Source: Pelomonas margarita (GTDB lineage: Bacteria > Pseudomonadota > Gammaproteobacteria > Burkholderiales > Burkholderiaceae_C). Taken from it: a DNA stretch of 64,000 nt. Shown piece after piece: positions 51,355 through 59,503 of the stretch. The position numbers were made by a program, and so were the translations under genes. Position 1 is the stretch's first letter, and the number at the start of each line of letters is the position of its first letter. The DNA lies in assembly GCF_043555875.1 (NCBI RefSeq), contig NZ_JBIGHW010000004.1, positions 372,001 through 436,000 on the forward strand. The letters are read 5' to 3'. The notes beneath the pieces are model-generated. The model was not told where the DNA came from, searched no databases, and worked only from the letters and a program-made list of their open reading frames with translations.

Positions 51355-52218
51355 TTAGTCAGTGCAGCCGACACACTCGATGCCGTCTTCTGCCTCTGCG
51401 GCTGCGTGGCCGAAGGCGTCAGCCTGGGCGCCAGTGAAGGCCAGCATCTGGGCGTAGCTCGGGCGGTCGCTGCGGAAGGTGCCGCCGTTGCTGATGCTCG
51501 GATTGGTGATGCTGTGCTCTTGAGCGGCCCACCAGACCGCGCGGCTCGGCTCTTTGGCGATCAGGCTCATGACGATGGCGCTGTGCTTCAGGAAGCACAG
51601 GTCGCAGTTGCCCTCTGGCGTCGTGCCGCCGTGGTTCGGCAGCTCCAGGTCGAAGGTCTGCAACTTCCAGAAGCTGCCCACGTCCCAGCGGGAAACGCCG
51701 GCATCGGCGAGCGGCGCCCGGCGCTCAATGCCGCGCGTGCCTCCGCTCGGATCGGCGCGGAGCTTGGCAATCCGGGCCGGCTCGTCAGCGCGCAGGCCCA
51801 CCAGCACCTCGAATTCCTCATGGCCCAGGCTGCGCATGTAGTCGGCGATGCGCAGGATCTTCAGCTCGACGGTGCAGAAGCGGGCGACCGGGTTGGGCAG
51901 ATAGTTGCGCTTGCGGATCAGTGCCTCGAAGGGCTCGCCCTTGCGGCTGGCGGTGTCGAAATCCACCACGGCCCAGCCAGCGCCGTCCGGCCGGTACTCC
52001 ACCCACACGATGGGAACGCTCCAGCGCTCACCGCACGCTTTCACGTAGCGCAGCGTCTCTTCCCGTTCCTTGCCGGTGTTGGCGAAGCAGACGGTCAGCC
52101 ACTTGGCAATGACATCTCGCGGGTTGGCCTGCAACGTGCGCCAAAGCAGATAGCCGCTCGTGCGGCCGCCGCTGAAGCTCAGCACGGTCGGGCCGTCGAT
52201 CTTGAAAGGGTCTCTCAT
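51355..52218 (-). CDS. Phosphoadenosine-phosphosulfate-reductase-like PP-loop protein
   Basis: A 287-residue PP-loop ATPase-type protein. The loop is LSFSGGRTSGYLLW at residues about 13-27; TVCFANTGKEREETLRYV follows as in PAPS reductases. Cysteines in PVARFCTVELK, GNCDLCFLKH and GIECVGCTD could bind a metal or iron-sulfur cluster. Such proteins are common in phage early regions, with unproven roles in nucleotide or nucleoside modification. It overlaps the next gene upstream by 4 bases. Confidence 0.78.
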   Translation of the reverse strand: MRDPFKIDGPTVLSFSGGRTSGYLLWRTLQANPRDVIAKWLTVCFANTGKEREETLRYVKACGERWSVPIVWVEYRPDGAGWAVVDFDTASRKGEPFEALIRKRNYLPNPVARFCTVELKILRIADYMRSLGHEEFEVLVGLRADEPARIAKLRADPSGGTRGIERRAPLADAGVSRWDVGSFWKLQTFDLELPNHGGTTPEGNCDLCFLKHSAIVMSLIAKEPSRAVWWAAQEHSITNPSISNGGTFRSDRPSYAQMLAFTGAQADAFGHAAAEAEDGIECVGCTD

Positions 52219-52505
52219 GGGCTCGGCAGGGGGCTTGGGTTGATGGCGTCGAGCGCGACGCGGCGGTAGTAGTCGCGCACGCCGTTGGAGCCGTAGTCCA
52301 CCGACATGCTCACGTCGTGCTCGTCCCAGGTAGCGATGCGCTGCAGCGCAGCCTCAAGGTCGATGACACGCTGCTGAAGCGCGCAGGCATGCTCCAGGTG
52401 CCCCTGGATGCCCTTGGCGATGACTTGGCCGCACAGCCGGGTGATGTTCTCTGCCAGCTTGGGTGCGTGCTGGACGGCGAAGGCCTTGATGTCGGCATCT
52501 GTCAT
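52215..52505 (-). CDS. Hypothetical phage protein
   Basis: A 96-residue protein (MTDADIKAFAVQHAPKLAEN) with a helical, possibly coiled-coil middle (LQQRVIDLEAALQRIATWDE) and a basic C-terminus. Unknown function. Starts within the DUF1643 gene's stop (ATGA) and overlaps the PP-loop gene. Confidence 0.55.
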   Translation of the reverse strand: MTDADIKAFAVQHAPKLAENITRLCGQVIAKGIQGHLEHACALQQRVIDLEAALQRIATWDEHDVSMSVDYGSNGVRDYYRRVALDAINPSPLPSP

Positions 52506-52990
52506 GGCCGACCCCACAGGCACAGCGGTGTGTCGTAGCCCAGCATCAGCGGGTGCTTCGGGCTGTCGCACTTGGTCAGGCCGAAGTGCATGACGGGCTT
52601 ACCGGATGACACCAATGCGTCCAGCAGCACGTCGAAGGCGAACTGCAGCTTCGGCGGCACCTTGGTCGTCTTGCCCCAGCACGGAACCAGGATGTCGGCT
52701 TCGTTGATGATATCGGTCGTGTGGTCGCCGATGTCGTCGCCGAACGGGTCTTCCACGCTGGCCAGGGCGCGCACGTCAGTGGCGCGGTAGGCGAAGACGT
52801 TGCCGACGATGAAGCGCGACGCGCCCCATCGCTTGCAGAAGCCGATCCACTTGCGCACCGTCGCGTCGTCCAGGCTGGCGTCGGCCGTGCTGGGGTTGAT
52901 GCCGAAGAACGCGTAGACCGGGCCCTCCATTGCGACGGTACGCTCCAGGCGGTAGCGGTACTGCCGGCAGGGACTGAGGACGGCCGTCAT
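52502..52990 (-). CDS. DUF1643 family protein
   Basis: A 162-residue protein with the family's FFGINPSTADASLDDATVRK near residue 28, FIVGNVFAYRATD near residue 60 and a C-terminal KPVMHFGLTKCDSPKHPLML. DUF1643 proteins are frequent in phages and plasmids and lack an established activity. Overlaps neighbours by 4 bases on both sides. Confidence 0.8.
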   Translation of the reverse strand: MTAVLSPCRQYRYRLERTVAMEGPVYAFFGINPSTADASLDDATVRKWIGFCKRWGASRFIVGNVFAYRATDVRALASVEDPFGDDIGDHTTDIINEADILVPCWGKTTKVPPKLQFAFDVLLDALVSSGKPVMHFGLTKCDSPKHPLMLGYDTPLCLWGRP

Positions 52991-53235
52991 GACTGTGCGT
53001 CCTGTACCGGCACATGGGACGCCATCGCCGCGTCAATGGTTTTGGCGACGGTGTAGAGGCACGAGTCGCACAGGTCGAACTTGCGCGACGCATCGGCGCA
53101 GGCATGGCCGTGCATGTCCAGTGCATGCGCCTTGACCAGCAGCGCGCCTTCCTGGCGGTCGTTGCGGCCATCCATGACGGCCTTGCAGCGGTCGCAGGTC
53201 TTGATGGTCTTGGCCGGGATCGTGGTGATGCTCAC
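52987..53235 (-). CDS. Hypothetical phage protein with paired cysteines
   Basis: An 82-residue protein with TCDRCKAVMDG near residue 13 and DLCDSCLYTV near residue 54. The two CxxC pairs could form a zinc ribbon. No family recognised. Overlaps both neighbours by 4 bases. Confidence 0.58.
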   Translation of the reverse strand: MSITTIPAKTIKTCDRCKAVMDGRNDRQEGALLVKAHALDMHGHACADASRKFDLCDSCLYTVAKTIDAAMASHVPVQDAQS

Positions 53236-54515
53236 AGCAACTCCTTCGCGGCGAGATAGGCCGCGTTCATCTTGATGGGGTGGCCGTTCTCATCAACGAA
53301 CTCGGCCTTGTCGATCTGCTCGACCAACTTGCGCAGGGCAGGCAGGGCGTCAGCCCCTACTGCGGGGGATTGGGCGGCCAGGCCAGCGTCCCAAGAGGAC
53401 GCGACAGCCTCGCCGAGTCGGTCGGCCAGCGCCTTGCACTGCTTGCCGTGGCGCAACAAGCCAGCGGCGGTCAGCACGTCCGAGCGGGCTGCGGCCGGGA
53501 AGAGAACAAAGCCTGCCGGCACCGTCCCCTTGGGCTGCACATGGGGCTGGTGCGCCTCCAGGGCTGCGGCAGCCTTCATCGCCGCCGACTGAATGGCCTC
53601 AATGCTCTCGCGCTCGTCGCCTCGCAGCACCTTGCGCTCGACCAGGCCATTCAGCACGTCGTCGCGGCCGAGCGTGCGGAGGGTGGCAATCAGCTTTGCC
53701 ACATCCCCCTCTGCTGCTGGCCGAACATACCCCCACTGTTCGGCGAGCCGGGCCTGCACGCTCGGGCAGGCAAGGTTCGGCGCCGTCGCTGGTGCTTCGT
53801 AGCTCTCGGCCGGGTCGCGGGTCTCGCACTCCCGGCCGCAGTCCTCGGCTGTGCATGTCCGGCCAGTCGCGGGGCAGCGCCACTCTGCCGACGACGTGTC
53901 GACGGGATGTGTCGATGCGGGCTGGGCGGCAAGGGCGGCGCGAGCTGCCTTGATGACGGCGCGGGCAAACTGCTTGAGCGCAGCCGGCATGTACGCGTGC
54001 GCGGGGTCGATCTGCTGGATGACGGCGAGGATCTGCTCGTCGCTCAGCTCTGCACCCTCAGGGGATGGGACTGCGGCCTGGGCAGCCAGATGGAACTTCC
54101 ACACCTGCCGGGTGAGCAGTGACGGGATGCCGTAGTCCAGCGGGTAGATGTACTCGCCGTTCGGCAGCTTGAGGCCCACAGAGCCGAACTCGTTAGCCTC
54201 GCGGATGACCTCCCACGCGCGCATCAGGTCAACGCGCAGGACGGAGCCGGCGTCGCACGCCTGGTCGATCAAAGCGTCGGAGAGTGCATCGAACTCAGGC
54301 AGCGCGGCCGGCGGCACTGCGGCGGCCAAGCGGCGGATAGTGGCGACGGCAAGATCCTGGCCGGTGCCCTTCGGGTCGAGCCAGCCGGGCGCCACCTCGT
54401 GGAGAGCCTTGCACACGGCGCTCCACGCATCGGCTTGTTGCGCCTGGCAGTCGTCGGGCAGTGCGCCAGACGGCTGTTGGAGTGGTGCAGGCTGGGGGGA
54501 TTGGATTTCGGTCAT
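53232..54515 (-). CDS. Hypothetical phage protein
   Basis: A 427-residue protein of low-complexity, alanine-rich character. It holds a Cys-rich insert (CPATGRTCTAEDCGRECETR near residue 220) and a segment KLPNGEYIYPLDYGIPSLL near residue 118. No family recognised; it may be a multi-part accessory protein of the early region. The ATG at 54515 has GAGG upstream at 9 bases; the earlier ATG at 54530 is too close to that site. Confidence 0.5.
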   Translation of the reverse strand: MTEIQSPQPAPLQQPSGALPDDCQAQQADAWSAVCKALHEVAPGWLDPKGTGQDLAVATIRRLAAAVPPAALPEFDALSDALIDQACDAGSVLRVDLMRAWEVIREANEFGSVGLKLPNGEYIYPLDYGIPSLLTRQVWKFHLAAQAAVPSPEGAELSDEQILAVIQQIDPAHAYMPAALKQFARAVIKAARAALAAQPASTHPVDTSSAEWRCPATGRTCTAEDCGRECETRDPAESYEAPATAPNLACPSVQARLAEQWGYVRPAAEGDVAKLIATLRTLGRDDVLNGLVERKVLRGDERESIEAIQSAAMKAAAALEAHQPHVQPKGTVPAGFVLFPAAARSDVLTAAGLLRHGKQCKALADRLGEAVASSWDAGLAAQSPAVGADALPALRKLVEQIDKAEFVDENGHPIKMNAAYLAAKELL

Positions 54516-54519
54516 GGGG

Positions 54520-55045
54520 TCATGCCTCACATGGTTGCTTCGATGAAGATCCGCGCCGCTTCGGCGTTGATCGCGTTGCCGTAGGCGCGCAGGCGTCCCA
54601 CTCGGGCGGGAGCCCCATGAGCCAACGGGAATGTGCCGGGCTCAACTGGCCGCCAGGTGGGTCCGTCAGGGTCTCGACAAAGCACCCAGTCCGCCGAAGC
54701 CCAGTAGCCGTTGACAGGGCCGCAGCCATCGACAGGTCCTGCGGTGAGCCCTTGCGCAGGATCTCCGCCAGCGCGCCTTCCAGCGTCCGCACGTTCTTCT
54801 CGCCGTCCGCCGCCCTCGGCGTTGGCCAGCCCGCCAGCTTCGCCGCTCCGGGCAGCTTCCAGGCGATCTTGCGGCTCCCGTCCGGGTTGCTGCCGCTGTA
54901 GCAGTGCGTGCTGCCGCCCGCGTCGTTTGTGATCGGTGTAGGCCAGCCGGCGAGCCTCGCCACCTCGTTCAATGGCCGCGCATTCGTACCCCAGCGCTCC
55001 AGCGTGGCGCCCTTCCAGTCGCGGGCCGCAGGCGTCGGCCATGCG
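54520..55045 (-). pseudogene. C-terminal remnant of a phage DNA methyltransferase-like protein
   Basis: In a frame different from the overlapping coiled-coil gene, the sequence reads NAWPTPAARDWKG, AGWPTPITNDAG and AGWPTPRAADG, a repeated GWPTPxxxD motif, and ends with SRWLMGLPPEWDACAPTATR. These are hallmarks of the C-terminal half of phage cytosine-methyltransferase-associated proteins. No start codon or N-terminal part exists in this frame: upstream of about 55045 it becomes the shadow of the coiled-coil gene. It is therefore a 5'-truncated fragment fused out of frame. Confidence 0.65.
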
Positions 55046-55837
55046 TTCGCGCTCGGCCCGCTGTTCAGCCGCGATGCGCTCGTTCTCGACGCGCAGGCGC
55101 TCCAACTCAGCCGCCGCCTGCTCGGCAGCGACGCGCGCGGCTTCTTGCTCGGCAGCGACGCGGCGCTGCTCTGCCTCTTCCCACAGCTTTGCCTTGTGCG
55201 CTGTCTCCAGCTTGGCAATGCCAGCCGCCCATGCGGCCTTGGCCTGCTCCAGCATCTCTTGGAACGTGGCCGGTTCGGGCTCGGTGGTCTGCATCCGCTC
55301 CAGCAGCGCGGCGATGTCGTCGGAAGTCTTGTTGCACGCTGCAGCCACATCAATGCCGATGGCGGCCAGCGCTTCCTGGATGGCCAGCACGCGGCCGAAC
55401 TCGGCGGCGGCCTTGGCTTCGCGCTCGGCCTCGCGGCGGGCTTCTTCGGCCTTGATCTGCTGGTCAATGGGCGTCTCGCCCTCCAGCAGTCGCTCGGTCA
55501 GCCACGCGGCGCGGGCGTCGATGTTCTTGCCCAGCGCCAGCAGCGGGGCCTTCGCCATCTTTCGCACCTTCTCGACCGTGATGCGCGGATCTCGCCAGGC
55601 GGCGCGGTGGGCAATGGCGTCCTTCATGCCCTTGGTCGTGGTCAGGTCGTAGACCACATCCTTCGGGTAGCGCGCCTCAATGTCGGCGAGGCCAGCTGCC
55701 ACGCGGTCAAACTCGCTCACGGCGGTGCCGATGCGGCCGATGTCATCTGTGATGGCCAGCGCAGCCTTGCTGGTGGTGGGGGTCAGTTCGACGGGCTCGT
55801 CGAAGCCGGTGCTGTCGTCAATCAGTGTGGTGCTCAT
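54527..55837 (-). CDS. Coiled-coil phage early protein with an out-of-frame tail
   Basis: A 436-codon frame. Residues 1-265 form a real protein: an N-terminal domain (DVVYDLTTTKGMKDAIAHRA, TVEKVRKMAKAPLLALGKNI) followed by a long Ala/Glu/Arg coiled coil (residues about 125-265). This type is common beside phage recombination genes. After M266 (near 55042) the composition changes to Arg/Gly-rich text that is the shadow of the methyltransferase remnant in another frame. The gene has therefore lost its own C-terminus by deletion or frameshift. Upstream of the Rad52-like gene's stop in transcription order is 12 bases. Confidence 0.6.
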   Translation of the reverse strand: MSTTLIDDSTGFDEPVELTPTTSKAALAITDDIGRIGTAVSEFDRVAAGLADIEARYPKDVVYDLTTTKGMKDAIAHRAAWRDPRITVEKVRKMAKAPLLALGKNIDARAAWLTERLLEGETPIDQQIKAEEARREAEREAKAAAEFGRVLAIQEALAAIGIDVAAACNKTSDDIAALLERMQTTEPEPATFQEMLEQAKAAWAAGIAKLETAHKAKLWEEAEQRRVAAEQEAARVAAEQAAAELERLRVENERIAAEQRAERERMADACGPRLEGRHAGALGYECAAIERGGEARRLAYTDHKRRGRQHALLQRQQPGREPQDRLEAARSGEAGGLANAEGGGRREERADAGRRAGGDPAQGLTAGPVDGCGPVNGYWASADWVLCRDPDGPTWRPVEPGTFPLAHGAPARVGRLRAYGNAINAEAARIFIEATM

Positions 55838-55849
55838 GGTGATCTCCGG

Positions 55850-56578
55850 TCAGTAGGGCAGGTCGTCGCCGTCCAGGGGCTCGCGCCTCGCGGGTGGCGG
55901 TGTCTTGGGGGATGCTTTGGCCATCTTGTCGGCCTGTTCGATCAGGAACTCGTCTTCGGCTTCCTGGTCACCGCGCGCCTTTGCCTCGGCAATAGCAGCC
56001 TGGGAAACCGTCTTCAGTTCGCCAACCGTCTTGGCGCCGCGGATCGCATCCACGCAGCGGAAGAACCACAGATCGCGCTCGCTGGTAGCGTGCAAGTCGG
56101 CCTTGCTCCACAGGTCAAGCGCCAAGCCGAACCGCATCGCGGCATTGCGCAGGGCGTCGCCGATCACTTCCTTCTCGCGGGCTCCCGCATCGCCGAAGTT
56201 CTTCTTGTCGGCATTGCCGTAGCCCAGGCGCGTCACGCCGTCAACGGTGAGCTTGATCCACAGCCCGCCGTTCGCATCAAAGCGCGGCAGGCCCTCTTCG
56301 GTGAATGCCAGCGGCTCCCAGTTCCAGCGCAGATCGGCGTCAAGAATCAGGTGCGTCGTCGCGGCGTGTCCGACGTAATCCAGGTGCTTGACGCTCGGGT
56401 GATGCCAGCCGCCGCAAACGTGGCAGTTGCGCTTCTGATCGTTGGGGCACTCGTTCTGAGCCTTGGTGCCCTGAGGCTTCTTGCTGATCAGGTTGTCGGG
56501 CACAGCCTGGCGCATGCGCTCCAGGCCGCTGACGGTAGTCGTCAGTGCGACGGCGGATTCCTTCGCGGCGGCACTCAT
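55850..56578 (-). CDS. Phage single-strand-annealing protein, Rad52/Sak-like (tentative)
   Basis: A 242-residue protein with an N-terminal Cys/His patch (CPNDQKRNCHVCGGWHH), then the stretch LWIKLTVDGVTRLGYGNAD and KEVIGDALRNAAMRFGLALD (residues about 105-160), which resembles the Rad52/Sak and DdrA core in which a beta strand is followed by the conserved SDALKRAA-type helix. Likely a phage recombinase for annealing. Place beside the coiled-coil gene supports a recombination module. Assignment is by pattern only. Confidence 0.6.
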   Translation of the reverse strand: MSAAAKESAVALTTTVSGLERMRQAVPDNLISKKPQGTKAQNECPNDQKRNCHVCGGWHHPSVKHLDYVGHAATTHLILDADLRWNWEPLAFTEEGLPRFDANGGLWIKLTVDGVTRLGYGNADKKNFGDAGAREKEVIGDALRNAAMRFGLALDLWSKADLHATSERDLWFFRCVDAIRGAKTVGELKTVSQAAIAEAKARGDQEAEDEFLIEQADKMAKASPKTPPPARREPLDGDDLPY

Positions 56579-56847
56579 GAGGCCGACCGCATCGCGTTAG
56601 CCAGCACAGCGCGCGCGTCCTGGATGCGGCGCATCGCAGAGCGTGCGTTTTCCTCGGCCCACTCCAGCTCTTGAGCGGCGCTCTGGAACTGGCGGCGCTC
56701 GGCATAGTGAACGGCGGCATCGCAGTTGCCGCTCGTGTCACCGGCCGCACCGGCAGCTGCGCGGGCCGCGCGGAGGGCGGCAGCGGCAGTCAGCTTTTCA
56801 GCGTTTTGCCGGTCTTCGGCGCGGGCAAGCTCTTCTTGGATATCCAT
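56575..56847 (-). CDS. Hypothetical phage protein
   Basis: A 90-residue alanine-rich helical protein (MDIQEELARAEDRQNAEKLT; SAAQELEWAEENARSAMRRI). Unknown function. Overlaps the Rad52-like gene by 4 bases. Confidence 0.55.
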   Translation of the reverse strand: MDIQEELARAEDRQNAEKLTAAAALRAARAAAGAAGDTSGNCDAAVHYAERRQFQSAAQELEWAEENARSAMRRIQDARAVLANAMRSAS

Positions 56848-56850
56848 GGC

Positions 56851-56964
56851 TCAACTCAGGAGGTAGGGCGCAGCCAGCGAAGCGGCCGCGCTGAGGGCCG
56901 CCAGCAGGGCGCCGGCAGCGGTGAGGTTGGAGAGCGCCGTCTCGGCGATGGCGTCGGGCTTCAC
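56851..56964 (-). CDS. Small hydrophobic phage protein
   Basis: A 37-residue product starting at a GTG that overlaps the upstream gene's stop (GTGA): VKPDAIAETALSNL then a hydrophobic stretch of about 20 residues ending PYLLS. One membrane helix is likely. Too short for most gene callers. Support comes from its exact fit between two genes and the coupled start. Confidence 0.5.
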   Translation of the reverse strand: MKPDAIAETALSNLTAAGALLAALSAAASLAAPYLLS

Positions 56965-57290
56965 GGCTTGAAGGCCCAGACCACGGCGGCAAAGCCGATC
57001 ACGCCAGCGAAGGCGGGCATGCAGACCCAGGCCCAGAAGCGCACGGCCTCGGCGACGCTCAGCGGCTCGCCTTCGTCGCAGCCGATCTCGGTGCAGGCGC
57101 TGGCGGCCTCGACCGGCTGGCCGGCGCAGCTGCAGACCTCACGGCCCAGGCTGCAGCCGCAGCCGTCGAAGTTCGCGGCCGGCGCGGGGGTGCAGCGGCG
57201 TACCGGCCAGCCTTGCTCGGGGCGGCCTTGCGGGGCGTTGGTGGGGCGGGTCGGCCAGTCGGCCGGCAGGATGCGGGCGCGGTGGTTCAT
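56961..57290 (-). CDS. Cysteine-rich phage membrane protein
   Basis: A 109-residue protein of unknown function. CGCSLGREVCSC near residue 46 and further cysteines form a compact cluster; a C-terminal membrane helix spans residues about 86-107 (WAWVCMPAFAGVIGFAAVVW). The ATG at 57290 overlaps the upstream gene's stop (ATGA). Could be a superinfection-exclusion type protein, which is speculation. Confidence 0.55.
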   Translation of the reverse strand: MNHRARILPADWPTRPTNAPQGRPEQGWPVRRCTPAPAANFDGCGCSLGREVCSCAGQPVEAASACTEIGCDEGEPLSVAEAVRFWAWVCMPAFAGVIGFAAVVWAFKP

Positions 57291-57499
57291 GCCGGCACCT
57301 CTTCGCGAAGGATCGCGGCGGCGCCGTAGATGGCGCCGGCCAGCTCTCGCGCCTCGGCAACGGTCAGCCAGCGGCCCTCGGCGCCGAGGCCAACCCACAC
57401 GAGGTGGCCGGTTTGGTAGGCGGGGTCGGCGTGAGTGCAGGCGGTGACGTCAAAGCCGTGCACCTCCACGCGGCTGCGCTCGGTGGGGTGGGTGCTCAT
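57287..57499 (-). CDS. Hypothetical phage protein
   Basis: A 70-residue protein (MSTHPTERSRVEVHGFDV) of unknown function with a WLTVAEARELAGAIYGAAAI helix common in short phage-early proteins. Overlaps both neighbours by 4 bases. Confidence 0.55.
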   Translation of the reverse strand: MSTHPTERSRVEVHGFDVTACTHADPAYQTGHLVWVGLGAEGRWLTVAEARELAGAIYGAAAILREEVPA

Positions 57500-57612
57500 G
57501 CCGCCACCCCGCACAGGCCGGCCATGTCGTCCATGCCCTCGATCGCGTCGCGGCTCAGCACCACCGGCTCGGCGTCCTTGAGCTTGGCGACCAGCGCCTG
57601 CTCTTTCGTCAT
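57496..57612 (-). CDS. Small hypothetical phage protein, first gene left of the junction
   Basis: A 38-residue product MTKEQALVAKLKDAEPVVLS... from an ATG at 57612 with a GAGG-like site upstream, stop overlapping the next start (ATGA). It is the most upstream surviving gene of the leftward early operon; the promoter region that should precede it is replaced by the head-gene fragment 39 bases away. Confidence 0.5.
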   Translation of the reverse strand: MTKEQALVAKLKDAEPVVLSRDAIEGMDDMAGLCGVAA

Positions 57613-57650
57613 CAAGCCCGACACCTCGACGCTCAGCGCCGCCGTGCGGC

Positions 57651-58163
57651 TGCGCCAACCGCGTCGGCATCGCGCAGACCAAGAGTTACGAGCACTGGAC
57701 GGGCCAGAGTGCGCAGATCCGCGCCGAGCTGTCCCAGGTCATCGGCAGCGCCGTGGCTGACGGCCGGCCGCCGCGTGAGGTCAAGGGGCTGATCCGAGAC
57801 CGCCTGGCCGTGAGTGAGTCCAAGGCCCGCGCGTTCGCGCAGACAGACATCACCGACAGTCTGCGCCAGGCGCGCTGGGCCGAGGATGACGCAGCCACCG
57901 AGCAGTTCGGCCTTGACCTGCGCGAGTTGCACACCTCGGCCCTGCTGCCGACCACGCGCCCGACGCACGCAGCCCGGCACGGCAAGGTCTACACGACGCA
58001 GGAGATGCGCGACTGGTACGCCAAGGACGGGAACCGAATGAACTGCCACTGCAGCAGCACGACCTGCCTCATCGACTCGGACGGCAAGCCGATCCTGACG
58101 GACGGCCTCAAGAAGAAGATGGCGCGCGAGGTGAAGGACTGGAAGCCGGCAATGCCCGTCTGA
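57651..58163 (+). pseudogene. 5'-truncated phage head-morphogenesis protein (SPP1 gp7/Mu gpF-like)
   Basis: From about 57651 the rightward frame reads NRVGIAQTKSYEHWTGQSAQ and continues through GLIRDRLAVSESKARAFAQT, AFAQTDITDSLRQARWAED and GKVYTTQEMRDWYAKDGNR, then an NCHCSSTTCLID cysteine patch. This is the C-terminal half of a minor head protein of the SPP1 gp7/Mu gpF type. No start codon precedes the homologous part; a GTG at 57753 lies inside it. The missing N-terminal half and the abrupt change to the leftward early operon show a deletion. Confidence 0.7.
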
Positions 58164-58186
58164 ACGTCTTCCTAGCATGCGCAGGC

Positions 58187-59503
58187 ATGACCAAGAAGCG
58201 TGTGCACATCCTGACGGCCGTCAACGCCTCGGCCGTCAGCAAGGAAGGTGGCAAGTTCACCATCAAGGGCGTGTGCGGTGCCGTCAACGACATCGTGATG
58301 AACGGCATGCTGTACCCAGCCGACCAGCTGGCCAAGGGTGTTGCCACGCTCAACGGCAAGCCGGCGCCGGCCGGCCACCCGAAGAACTCGGCGGGCCAGT
58401 TCATCAGCGCGCTGAACGGCGAAGCACTGCTGAACGCCTACATCGGCAGCATCTGCACCAATGCCCGCCACGAGGGCGGCAAGACGCTGGTGGACGTGGT
58501 GGTGAACGAGGCCCAGGCCCGCGCGCACCCTGAAGGCCTGAAGCTGGTCGAGCGCCTGGATTCTGTGATCGCCGGCAACAGCAGCGACCCGATCCACGTC
58601 AGCACGGGCCTGTTCGTCGACCCGATCACGGCCAACGGCGAGAGCCTGGGCAAGAAGTACTCGCGCATCGCCACGAATCTGCAGTACGACCACCTCGCCA
58701 TCCTGCTGAACGAGCAGGGCGCCGGCACGCCGGAGCAGGGTGTGGGCATGTTTCTGAACGCCGATGGCGCCGAGGAACAGGTCGAGGCCGTGATGGTCAA
58801 CGCCGAACCCGAGGACAAGCGCAGCGCTGGCCTGAAGGCGTGGCTGCTGCGCCTGGTCGGCAACGGTGCCGTGGATCTGTCCTTCGACCAGATCAGCTCC
58901 GGCCTCTATGCGCTGCTGCCAGAGGGCGCCTGGCTGCGCGATGTCTATGACCGCTACGTCATCTGGACTGACCGCGACGGGAATCACTTCCGCCAGGACT
59001 ACTCGGTCGGTTCTGACGGCTCCCTAGCATTTTCGTCAGACCCTCAAGCAGTGAAGCGCGAGGTGTCGTATGTGCCCATCACCAACCGTCAAAAGGACGA
59101 CCAAGTGAAAGAAACCATCATCGCCGCGCTCAATGCAGCCGGCATCAGCGGCGTCGCGGCGATGACCGACGCGCATCTGCTGGAGGCCTACAACGCAGTC
59201 CAGGCAAAGCCCCATCTCGCCGCGCTCAACGCCGCGACCGAGAAGCTGACGGCCGCCAATGCCCGGATCGCCGAGCACGAGCTGACCGCCAACGCCGCGA
59301 AGGAGGCCGAGCTGACCGCCCTGGCAACCGAACTGGCCGCGAACACCTCGCTCAAGCCCGAGGACTTCAAGGCCATGGGGCTGGAGCGCTGCAAGGAGCT
59401 CAAGGCCAACAAGAAGGCCGCGCCCGTCACGCCCGGCACGCCCGCCGCGAACGCGGCGCACGACGAGTTCGATTACGACATCAACGCACTCGGCAAGGAA
59501 TAA
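58187..59503 (+). CDS. DUF2213-like phage protein, putative prohead protease with scaffold tail
   Basis: A 438-residue protein. The N-terminal 290 residues follow the DUF2213 pattern (GGKFTIKGVCGAVNDIVMNG, APAGHPKNSAGQFISA, PIHVSTGLFVD, NLQYDHLAILLNEQGAGTPE), a family proposed to include head-maturation proteases. The C-terminal third (about 320-415) is an Ala/Glu helical region (LTAANARIAEHELTANAAKE) like a fused scaffold. It lies directly upstream of the decoration and capsid genes, as expected for a protease-scaffold. Catalytic residues are not assigned. Confidence 0.68.
   Translation: MTKKRVHILTAVNASAVSKEGGKFTIKGVCGAVNDIVMNGMLYPADQLAKGVATLNGKPAPAGHPKNSAGQFISALNGEALLNAYIGSICTNARHEGGKTLVDVVVNEAQARAHPEGLKLVERLDSVIAGNSSDPIHVSTGLFVDPITANGESLGKKYSRIATNLQYDHLAILLNEQGAGTPEQGVGMFLNADGAEEQVEAVMVNAEPEDKRSAGLKAWLLRLVGNGAVDLSFDQISSGLYALLPEGAWLRDVYDRYVIWTDRDGNHFRQDYSVGSDGSLAFSSDPQAVKREVSYVPITNRQKDDQVKETIIAALNAAGISGVAAMTDAHLLEAYNAVQAKPHLAALNAATEKLTAANARIAEHELTANAAKEAELTALATELAANTSLKPEDFKAMGLERCKELKANKKAAPVTPGTPAANAAHDEFDYDINALGKE

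Noticed and set aside
54520..55467. A full-length 315-residue gene in the methyltransferase frame
   Set aside because: The first half of that frame is Arg/Pro/Ser text that mirrors the coiled-coil gene in another frame; only the part from about 55045 leftward has real motifs.
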